Assembly (NCBI GenBank): GCA_004431415.1
Contig: QPMI01000459.1
Span: 121,963 to 185,962 of the forward strand
Reading direction: 5' to 3'
Source of the DNA: Cyanophora paradoxa
Lineage: Eukaryota > Glaucocystophyceae > Cyanophorales > Cyanophoraceae
DNA: 64,000 nucleotides
Shown here: positions 40,701-48,567 of the stretch, in pieces
How the letters are laid out: every line of letters starts with the position of its first letter
Numbering within the stretch: position 1 is the first letter of the stretch
The notes under the pieces: model-generated
Database searches by the model: none
What the model was told of the DNA's origin: nothing
The model's input: the letters and a program-made list of their open reading frames with translations, nothing else
Made by a program: the position numbers and the translations under genes

Positions 40701-43700
40701 AGGAGACCCCGCCCCGCCCCGCCTCGCGTCGCGTCCTCGGTGACCGCCACCCGCCCTGGGGCGTAAACCCTCATATCCGCCCACCCCCTCCCCGCCCCCG
40801 CCCCCGCCCCCTGCCCAGGCTTCGGCCCCGGCCCGGCCCGGCCCGGCCGACTCTGACGTCCTCCTCCTCCTCCTCCTCCTTCGTCCTCCGTTGTTAGGCA
40901 CGACGCCAACATCGCCCTCGACGGTGCGTGCGGGCCCGCCCCGCCCCGCCCGCCCCGCCCCGCCAGCCGCCCCTTGATCACCCCTCCGCGCCCCACACCA
41001 CCCCCACACCACCGAAATCGCTCGCTCGGGCTTTTTATTCTTCTTCTTTCTAGCACCCCGCCCCGCCACGCCCCGCCCGCCTCACCTCGCTCCACCCCGC
41101 CCCGCCCCGCCCCTCCCCGCCCCGCCCCCCTCCTTCCTCTTCCTCGCGCCCTCCGCCCACTCGCCCGCCTTCCGCAGGGGAGGCGGCGCGGGACCTCGCG
41201 GCGCACTTCGTCCAGATGTGGAACCGCCGCAGGCGCCCAGCCCTCCCCGCTTTCGCTTTTAGGCGCACTTCGTCCAGATGTGGAACCGCCGCAGGCGCCT
41301 CTTTGACCCTCCCCTATTTATCTTTTTTAGCTTTCTAGCTTCTAGTCTTCTAGCTCCTTGGCTTCTATGTGGAACCGCCGCAGGCGCCCAGCCCTCCCCT
41401 CTTTCGTTTCTAGCCTTCTAGCTCCTTGACTGCTAGCATTCAAAGACCTGCTTTCTCTTCTCCTCGTCCTTCTTCCTGAAGCCCTTCCGCCCCGCCCCGC
41501 CCCGCGCACGCGCAGCAACCACCTGTACCGCCCCAAGTACGGCTTCCTCGCGCCCAAGGCCGACCCGCCCCGCCGCGGCGCCCTCGCCGCCCTCCTCGGG
41601 GGCGAGGGCGGCGGCGCCACCTGCGTCGCCCAGCTCGTGCGCCGCCCCTACGCTATTTATAGGCTACGACGACGAAGACGCCCCTGGGGCGCCCTGGGGC
41701 GCTTCTTGGGCTAGACCGCTTCGTCGGCGCTCTGGCCGCATCGCCCCGCCCCGCCCTGCGCGCCTTGCGATCGGGACGGCCGACTCGACGTCGCGCAGGT
41801 GCGCTCCGTGGGCCGCTGGACGTCGGCCGCCCGCCCCGAGCAGGTGCCCGCGCTCGCGCTCGCGTCCCGCGTCCCGCAAAGAGATCCAAGCCATGCCCTC
41901 TAGCTCACCTCTGCACGCTCCGCACCCGGCAGAGCGTCCGCGAGATGTCCCATAAGATGAAGCTTATAGGCAGGCGGTTCTAAGAAACGTTTAAGGGTCT
42001 CACCCTCGCCTGCCCGGCAGAGCGTGCACGAGGCGCTGCTGCACGCGGTCTCCCAGGCCCGCCACTTCATCTACCTCGAGAACCCGGTACCCCCGGCTTC
42101 CTCCTCCTCCCCCACCCGATTCGAATTCGATCTGATCGATTGGTCTATTTCATTTTCGCCGCAGTTCTTCGTGTCGAGCACGGGATCCCGCCGGTGCGCG
42201 CTTGGGCTTGGGCTCGCGCCGCGTTTAGAGGCCGTACCCCTCCCACTTCTCACGCTCCTTCGGGGGGTACAGGTACATCGAGAACGGCGTGGGCGCCGCC
42301 ATCGCCGACCGCGTCAGCGCCGCCATCGCCGAGTACCCCTTTTCCCCTCCCCCGCCTCTCTTTTTTCTGACGGGGGGTACAGGGGCCGTCCGTTCCGCGT
42401 CTACATCGTACTCCCCGAGACGCCCGAGACCGGCGCCAACAGTTCGCCCTACCCCCCCTCTAGTCTTCCCGTACCCCCTAGAACCGAAAGCGGCGCAGGC
42501 CCCGCCAACCAGACGATCCTGAACTGGCAGCACCGCTCCCTGGCCGTGCGCTGTACCCCCCGCCCGTTCCGCCTCCCCCTGAAGCGCCCCCTTGCAGCGC
42601 GGGCCGGGCTCGATGATAGGGCGCATCCGGTACCCATCCTCTTACCCCGTCTCCCCCCCGTCCCCCTTCTTTTTTTCTTGAGCCCGGGCCCTCGCAGGGC
42701 GGCGCACCCCGGGGTAGACGTCGCTGAGTACTTCGCCCTCTCCTCCCTCCGGTGGGCCCCGGCTCCGGCCCCCGCCCCCTCTAGATCTAAAAATAGATCT
42801 TCGCCGGCCCTCTCGAGTCGATCCTCTCGCCCCTCACGCGCTCCCTCGGTCCCGCAGAACCTGCGGCCTCATCAGCGGCCGCCACGTCTCCGAGAAGGTC
42901 AGTACCCCCACTCCCCCCGGTTCCGCAGTTCTTTCATGATTCGGTGCCGTACCCCCCGGGACAGATCTACGTGCACTCGAAGATCCTTCTGGTCGACGAC
43001 CAGGCACGTACCCCTCCATCAAAGCCCTCCTGGACGTTTCTTTTCGACGTTTGTGTACCCCCAGGTGGCGGTGGTGGGCACGGCGAACGTAGCTGACCGC
43101 TCCCTCGCCCCGCACCGCGACTCGGAGGTTCTTCCTCCTCTCCCTTGCCTTAAGCTTTCCTTCCTTATCCTTCCTTGTTCCTTAGGTGGCGGCGGTGGTG
43201 GCGGACACGGAGCGCGTCCCCTCGCGCATGGGCGGGCGCCCCTTCCCCGCCGCCCGGCGCGCCCCCGTCCCATCTCAGAGTCTCTAGCGGCCCTGACGGC
43301 CCAGCGGCCTTAAGCTAACCCCACCGGACTTAAGCCGCCCGGGGCGCCCCCGGGCCCATCCCCTCTTCCCATCTAGACGCCCATCCTTAACTGCCTTCGT
43401 CTAAATCTATTGCATCTAATGGCGCCCGCCTGCAACAGCGGGGCGACCCTTCCGAAAGTTCCCCCTCCCCCCCTTGGCGTCGCGGCTCACGGGGCCGCGC
43501 TCCCCCCCCCCCCCCCCCCCCCTCTTCCCCCCCCGCAGCTTCGCGTTCGAGCTGCGCCAGCGGCTCTGGCGGGAGCACCTCGGCCTCCCGGAGGCCCGCC
43601 CCCGCCCCCGCCCTCGCCCCCGTCCCCGTCCTAATCATAATACGCTCATATTTAATATAGAGATCCCTAAAGCGATACAAGATCAAGCTCTCGTCTGGGC

Positions 43701-44991
43701 GATCACGCGATTAAGCTCGGCCCGGCGCCGGCCGCCTCGCCCCTTGACCAACGCATCCCCTCGCGCCCCGCTCGCGCCTCACGCGTGGGCAGGGGCCGGG
43801 GGCGGGGCCAGGGGACCCGCGGCTACTGGACCCCGTCTCGCCCGACACCTGGCACGGGTGCCCGCGCCCTAGCCAAATATTAATCCGGCGCCGAGCTAGT
43901 CTGAGACGTTCCGGCTACGTAGCCTATTGGATAGGACTCTCGAGCTCCCTCCCGCCCCCGCAACTTCGTGTTCTTAGGGGTAGAGGGGGAGGGGGATTGC
44001 TCTGCTCAGTTCTCGCCGACCTCACGCAATCGCTCGCGCAGGCTCTGGCGGGCGACGGCCGCGCGCAACACCGCCTGGTGCGTCCTCCATCCGCCCCCCC
44101 CCCCCCCCCCCCCCCCCCTTCCCTATTTTTTTTGAACTTCGCGATCGGCGGGGGCCGGTGCCGGGGCCGCCGCCAGGTTCCACGAGACGGTACGCGTAAT
44201 CCCGGCGCACTGCATCTCATCTCGTACCCCCCGGCGCCTCCCTCATCCTCCGGCAGTTCCCGGGCATCGTGGTCTCCAACGGCCCCGTCTTCGAGGCCGC
44301 CCCCGATCGCGAGGCCAGGGGCGGCAGCCCCGCCCCCGCCCCCGCCTGCGCCCATGTGCACGGGCCCGGCCGGTGCGTCGGCCCCCCTCAGCTCCTCCTC
44401 TGAATGAGGCACCTGAGGGGAGGGGTACGCGTGCGCGCGCAGGTGCCCCGGGTCGACGCTGGTGGAGTACCCCTTCGACCTCCTCGAGGTGCGCGCCCTG
44501 AATGAAGGGGTTTCGAAGTCGAGAGCCCTGGGCCTTGGGCCGCGTCCGCTTAGCGCCAGATTCTTGTAGATCCTATAGATCGTGCCTCGCCCCTAAAAGG
44601 GGGATCTTGATCTTGAAAGAGAGGGATAGAGGCCCAGGGGGCGTCGCCTTCCGTTTTCGAGAGCCCTGGGCCTTGGGCCCGGCCGCGTCCAGTTTTTTAG
44701 CGCTCAAAAAATTAGATCTGGTACCCCCCTACCGCCAGATCCTTATGATCTGGTGCCTCGCCCCTAAACTTGAAAAGGAGGGATAGAGGCCCAGCTGCAG
44801 GGGGCGCCGCCTTCTTTCTCACGCGGGCGCAGGCGCGGGTGCTGCGGCCCTCGGCGCTGCCGCGGCGCCTTCGGCTGCTGCGGACGGGCGGGGGCGAGGC
44901 GGCGGCGGAGGCGGCGGGGGAGTCCGCGGAGGGCCGCTGGCGCCGCCTCGTCGCCCGCGTCGTCCTCCGCCTCTCCATCCCCTTCCTCTGA
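37780..44991 (+). CDS. Phospholipase D with PH domain, many exons
   Basis: PLD hydrolyses phosphatidylcholine to phosphatidic acid and choline. From ATG 37,780 the first exon gives a PH domain (IEGCLVSAWALSTQPLFRW, KRWAVLTDASLLLYASP, then GLQLSWS, DHPAFLRKLLLWTRA and IEFWAARIGE). Catalytic-half exons follow: SARFFVDGRDYF, ALESAREQIFISAWW, PEIYLRRG, VRVYVLLWNHSRIAF, then HKD motif 1 as HEKAVVVDQ (39,946-39,972) and VAFLGGADLNFG. Next come GRWDTAGHALADE, EAARDLAAHFVQMWNR, VHEALLHAVSQARHFIYLENP, FFVSSTG, FRVYIVLP, QTILNWQHRSL, HKD motif 2 as HSKILLVDDQ (from 42,974), VAVVGTANVADRS and FAFELRQRLWREHLGLP. It ends near CPGSTLVEYPFDLLE and a last exon with TGA at 44,989-44,991. Both HKD motifs are intact. 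The order matches the PX-PH (zeta-like) PLDs, but I cannot see a PX domain. Introns are C-rich, often bounded by GTACCCC. One frame change inside the PH domain near 38,000 is unexplained. Confidence 0.88.
40202..40218. repeat. Short interstitial telomere-like repeat
   Basis: CCTAACCCTAACCCTAA, about two and a half CCCTAA units, in a phospholipase D intron. Too short to mean more than a hint that the telomere repeat might be TTAGGG. Confidence 0.4.
41201..41390 (+). repeat. Triplicated exon fragment in the phospholipase D gene
   Basis: GCGCACTTCGTCCAGATGTG followed by GAACCGCCGCAGGCGCC occurs at about 41,199-41,238 (the real exon end, coding AHFVQMWNRR) and again at about 41,262-41,299. A third, shorter copy (ATGTGGAACCGCCGCAGGCG) is at about 41,367. 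The extra copies sit in the following intron with CTTTCTAGC-type filler between them. Confidence 0.8.
43502..43522 (+). repeat. Poly(C) tract in a phospholipase D intron
   Basis: About 21 consecutive C just upstream of the acceptor for the exon encoding FAFELRQRLW. A similar run of about 24 C lies at 44,094-44,117. Both act as extreme polypyrimidine tracts and are sites where read length may be wrong. Confidence 0.85.
44521..44805 (+). repeat. ~140-bp tandem duplication in the last PLD intron
   Basis: GAGAGCCCTGGGCCTTGGGC ... GAGGGATAGAGGCCCAG occurs at about 44,520-44,640 and 44,660-44,795, with internal differences. The second copy ends just before the acceptor of the last exon. Confidence 0.75.
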
Positions 44992-45445
44992 GGCCCGGCC
45001 CCCGGCGCCCCCAGGCCCGGCCGCCGGGCCGTGTAAATGGAAGCTTGTATCACAATATAATTAAGCACCCCTGCATACATATGCGCATGCCCCGGTGGTC
45101 CGGCCCCGCCGCCGGGCCGTGTACATGTATACGCCGTGTGACGTAAGCTCCAGATCTAGAACCCCTTGCATTCCAGGGCTACACACTGTGCATGTGACAC
45201 TCGTTGCATTGCATTAATGTTCCGTATCCAGTACTAGTGATCACGATCATGACATGACACAATAAGATCGAACAAATAGACAAGAGACGACCACTTCAAG
45301 CCAATGTAAGCAGGATCGCAATCACGACGAAGGACACGAGAACGCAAAAAATGAGGAGAGCGCGCAAGCAGTATGGAAAGCAGTAGAAGAGGACGCGACA
45401 GTCGCACTAAAGCTAGAAGATCCTTGAAGATTTTGAAGCCGCTAG
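44992..45445. other. Intergenic, no gene seen
   Basis: Downstream of phospholipase D. 45,050-45,240 is AT-richer with CATATGCGCATG words and could hold its polyadenylation site (AATATAATTAAG near 45,053). From 45,250 the plus strand is purine-rich. A minus-strand frame leaves the LTR and ends at 45,234, which looks like read-through only. Confidence 0.5.
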
Positions 45446-45450
45446 ATCTA
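45446..45450. repeat. Target-site duplication (left) of the LTR element
   Basis: ATCTA immediately precedes the left LTR and is matched by ATCTA at 63,938-63,942 immediately after the right LTR. Five base pairs is the usual target duplication for Ty3-type integration. Confidence 0.9.
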
Positions 45451-45706
45451 TGTCGGATGAGAGGATTCCCACCCGGTGCAGCGTCCGTGCGGTCACGCAC
45501 GGGCTGGGGCTGTAGCTGGGAGCACAAGTGGTCTATTCACAAGTGTACCCGTCCAGGGATCGCGTACCCCCAAACGGAGTCGCGCCCGGCGCTAAGTCAG
45601 AATACAGAGAGTGCTAGAGCTAGCTGCTCGATAGCACTAGACTAGGGCTAGCGGCTACGCATAGACTGCCGGCTAGCCTAATCCGAGGGAATCGCGGCAC
45701 GCGACA
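45451..45706 (-). repeat. 3' LTR (left copy)
   Basis: Begins TGTCGGATGAGAGGATTCCC and ends CGGCACGCGACA on plus; 256 bp; TG...CA ends with TGTCG/CGACA inverted termini. I find no difference from the right copy at 63,682-63,937. Confidence 0.93.
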
Positions 45707-46399
45707 ACTCCTCACTCTGCATACGGTGCGTCCTCGCACCGGACCGCGCCAAGCCGAACGTCGAGTCTGCATGCTCGACGGGGCGTCCACCCCACCGCCG
45801 GGGTGTGCACCAACCACGGCAGCGACAGGGCGGCGGCGAGTGAACTCCTCTCGAAGTAGAATGTCCGTCGTCAGCAACCAGATATGCCAGGTAGCATAGC
45901 TCGCGACCGAAATAGGAGCCGATACCAGCATAGTGCATGTACCTAGGCAACCCCAGGCCAAGCTCGAAAGATGGAAAAGCATAGAACTCGAAACCCCCAA
46001 AAGCTGGCCCAAACTCGCTCCAACGGCGAGAGCCGAAGGAGAGTGGCACGGATGGGAAGTTTCACCGCCTCGGGAAGAAACCAGCGAGGAGGTATCCGGG
46101 CCGCCCATCAGGCCCAACGAAAGGATAGGGCACGACTGAGTGCACCCCCAGCCAGCAACCTCGAGCCCCTCACGGACCCGCAGGCACCCGGGAGGCCTAC
46201 ACCCAGCCACTCTCCACGAGCGACGGGCCCAGATCCCAGAAAATGGAACGAAAGGCCCAGATGGCGCCCCGTGATTGGCCACCAGCCAACCCACGTCCCA
46301 CCTCGGAAGCCAGGGCTGAGGCAAAGCGGGCAAAGAAATCTGCCCCACGGCGCAAGCACAGCGATCGCAAAGGGAACAGCAATGGGACGAGCTTCTCAC
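45620..46399 (-). CDS. Possible small ORF between pol and the 3' LTR
   Basis: A 259-codon frame that starts (GTG) across the stop codon of the integrase frame and ends inside the 3' LTR. The product is Cys/Ser/Trp-rich with a hydrophobic stretch (about residues 135-175, including MLFHLSSLAWGCLGTCTML). That could be a membrane segment of an env-like product, but no signal peptide or glycoprotein motif is evident. The step from the pol frame is again in the one-missing-base direction, so it could instead be the continuation of pol. Equally it may be non-coding 3' untranslated sequence. Confidence 0.2.
   Translation of the reverse strand: MRSSSHCCSLCDRCACAVGQISLPALPQPWLPRWDVGWLVANHGAPSGPFVPFSGIWARRSWRVAGCRPPGCLRVREGLEVAGWGCTQSCPILSLGLMGGPDTSSLVSSRGGETSHPCHSPSALAVGASLGQLLGVSSSMLFHLSSLAWGCLGTCTMLVSAPISVASYATWHIWLLTTDILLREEFTRRRPVAAVVGAHPGGGVDAPSSMQTRRSAWRGPVRGRTVCRVRSCRVPRFPRIRLAGSLCVAASPSLVLSSS
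45707..45720 (-). promoter_or_regulatory. Candidate polypurine tract
   Basis: On the element's strand the bases just before the 3' LTR read GCAGAGTGAGGAGT, mostly purine. This is where plus-strand DNA synthesis would be primed in an LTR retrotransposon. It is short and interrupted by T. Confidence 0.4.
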
Positions 46400-48567
46400 A
46401 GGTCGTCGACCAAAATCGCGTCATCCATCTCAACCTCGTCGCCCTCGGCAGCCCGCTCGGGGCCCTCGGCGTCGACGTCAGGGGCGAGAGGTGGATTTTG
46501 TTCTTGAGCGGGCGAGTCCGCGAGTGCGGGGTCGATCGCCGGCTCGTCGGCGTTCACAGCAGTCTTCCGAGGCCGACCAACGCGGGGACGGGCTTGAGAC
46601 TCGGAGAGACGCGTGCGGAACGGAAGCATGCAGTCGATGTGGGCAACAGTCTCACGCAGAGGACGGGTACGGGCATCGTCCTTGGCGGAGTAGGGCTTAG
46701 CCGACCCCTTGACCGTGTAGGTGTAACCGCCAGGGTTAACACCAGTCACAGTGTAGGGCCCGACCCACGAATTGTACAGCCCTTTGTTGTGTTCGCCCAT
46801 CCAGCACAATACCTTGTCGCCAACCTCAAAGCGGCGACGATGAGGCGGGTTGCCGGTGCGAGCAACCATGCGGTTCCGATAGAACCGACGGTACTCGCGC
46901 GAGGCAGCGTCGGCGCTCGCGGCAGCTCGCGTCATCGCGAGAAGGTAATCAGCCGGGTGCGTGTGGTCGGGGTTCACGAAGCGGACGCCGGCTCCGAAGC
47001 GCACTTCGCAGGGCAGGTGCACTTCAGAACCGCGGTGCAAGACCATCGGGGAGAACCCGGTGGCGGAGTGCACGGTGGTCCGCAACGCGAGAACGATATC
47101 GGCGCGGGTACCCTTCTCCTTGAAGAACGCGTTCCACGCGCCCCCAACGAGTTGGGACCCGCGGTCCGTCAGGATGCGCGCGGGCACGCCCTCGTGCGTA
47201 TAGAAGTCGATCGCGGTGGCGAGCAAGGCCTCGCCGGAGATACGGGAGAGCGGGTAGATATAGCAGAACTTGGTGTATGCGTCGACGTACGCGATGATGT
47301 ATCGCGAACCGTCTTCGTGCATATCCAAGTGGAAGATATCCACCTGCCACAGGTCTCCCTTGCCCGAAGGCTGTATCACCTGAATGGCGGTACGGCGGGG
47401 CTTCGCGGCCTTCGCGAACTGACAGTGCGGGCACGACCGCACAAAGCGAGCGATGGAGGCGTACATGCCAGGCCACCAGAACCGCAGGGCGATCCGACGG
47501 GCTATCACGGGCGCGCCTCGATGGGCCCAGCCCTCGTGATAGGCGTAGAGCACCCTGTCGATCCAAGCGTCCGGCAAGACGGGTAGGAACCGGCCGGCAG
47601 GGACCAAGGGGTTGCGCTCGATGACGCCGTCGTCGGCCAGGCTGAACTCGCCGGCCAGGCGTGCAAAGCGCTCCTTGGCCCGCAGGCAGTGAGCGCAGCT
47701 GGGCGAGCAGGGATCTGCGTCGCGCCTCGAGCCGCGGGTACAGACAGTTGGATTCTCGCCCTCTGCGTGGAAGGCGAGAAGCTTCTTGCAGAAGGAATCC
47801 TCCTTCTGAGCGGCGAGCAGACGCTTGCGCTTCTCGGGCGGGAACATACGGCGCAGCGCGTCGGGGAGCGCCCCATCGACGGCTGGCGAGGGTCCGCAGG
47901 CCCACGCGTCGAGGACGGTATCCACGAAGACCGGCTTGCACGGCGGGCGAACGTCCCGGCCTCTAGGGTCGAGTTCTACCCACCGCTGCGGGGCAGCGGC
48001 CTCGGCGGCGACCGTCTCAGGCTCGAGCGGGGCGGCGTCGTCGGAAGCCTGCCCGCGGGCAGAGGGGCGACCTCGAGCCCGCGGCGCTGGCTTGGGGTCC
48101 GGGGGGACCGGCCGAACGCGGATCTGGTGGCGAGCAGTCTCCGGGGAGAGCGAGCGTCGGCGCGGAGGCCCGGGAGGCGGCTCGCCCTCAGGGTCCTCCG
48201 GCTCCCACTCAATATGAATCGGCACCGGCCGATCCGAGGGGTCGACCGGGGAGCGCCAGTGGCGCGTGTTGTACTCATCTCGAGGCTGCCGCCTCAAGGC
48301 GGGGCCGCGAGGGAAGAGCGCGTCGGGATGCAGGGGCCGCGGCTCGGCAAATCCCTTGGCGCCCCACCGACGGGGCCCGGTTTCCGAGCGCTTCGGGACT
48401 CGCTCCGCAAGAGCGAGGGGGAAGCCGTCAGCGTCGCAGGCGTCGGAGGGGACAGGCCCTTCCGGCAGCGACTCGTCATCGATCTCGCCCGAGGCCTCGG
48501 CCTCTGCGTGAGCGTCCTCTAGCAGCGCGGCCGGGGCGCCCAGGTCGCCCTCAGGGGCGTCGGGCAT
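46396..48567 (-). CDS. LTR element: spacer and integrase, catalytic Glu region missing
   Basis: The 723-codon frame starts with a Pro/Glu/Arg-rich spacer, then the integrase zinc region (AYHEGWAHRG and CPHCQ, an H-H-C-C set around 47,415-47,545). The catalytic core has WQVDIFHLD (first Asp) and ILTDRGSQLVGGAWNAFF (second Asp). Normally about 35 residues follow to the Glu, then some 40 more to the next conserved block. Here KEKGTR is joined directly to ADIVLALRTTVHSATGFSP, so roughly 55-60 residues including the Glu are gone while the frame is kept. The C-terminal region has the GPY-type motif NSWVGPYTV. No chromodomain is recognised; the tail is acidic. As written the integrase cannot be catalytic. 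Confidence 0.88.
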   Translation of the reverse strand: MPDAPEGDLGAPAALLEDAHAEAEASGEIDDESLPEGPVPSDACDADGFPLALAERVPKRSETGPRRWGAKGFAEPRPLHPDALFPRGPALRRQPRDEYNTRHWRSPVDPSDRPVPIHIEWEPEDPEGEPPPGPPRRRSLSPETARHQIRVRPVPPDPKPAPRARGRPSARGQASDDAAPLEPETVAAEAAAPQRWVELDPRGRDVRPPCKPVFVDTVLDAWACGPSPAVDGALPDALRRMFPPEKRKRLLAAQKEDSFCKKLLAFHAEGENPTVCTRGSRRDADPCSPSCAHCLRAKERFARLAGEFSLADDGVIERNPLVPAGRFLPVLPDAWIDRVLYAYHEGWAHRGAPVIARRIALRFWWPGMYASIARFVRSCPHCQFAKAAKPRRTAIQVIQPSGKGDLWQVDIFHLDMHEDGSRYIIAYVDAYTKFCYIYPLSRISGEALLATAIDFYTHEGVPARILTDRGSQLVGGAWNAFFKEKGTRADIVLALRTTVHSATGFSPMVLHRGSEVHLPCEVRFGAGVRFVNPDHTHPADYLLAMTRAAASADAASREYRRFYRNRMVARTGNPPHRRRFEVGDKVLCWMGEHNKGLYNSWVGPYTVTGVNPGGYTYTVKGSAKPYSAKDDARTRPLRETVAHIDCMLPFRTRLSESQARPRVGRPRKTAVNADEPAIDPALADSPAQEQNPPLAPDVDAEGPERAAEGDEVEMDDAILVDDL

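Noticed and set aside
42201-42240. Exact exon borders for every PLD exon
   Set aside because: C-rich introns offer several AG/GT choices and possible missing bases, so only motif-bearing exon cores are reported.
46243-47586. 447-codon plus-strand ORF
   Set aside because: Antisense to the integrase, whose motifs are unmistakable on minus.
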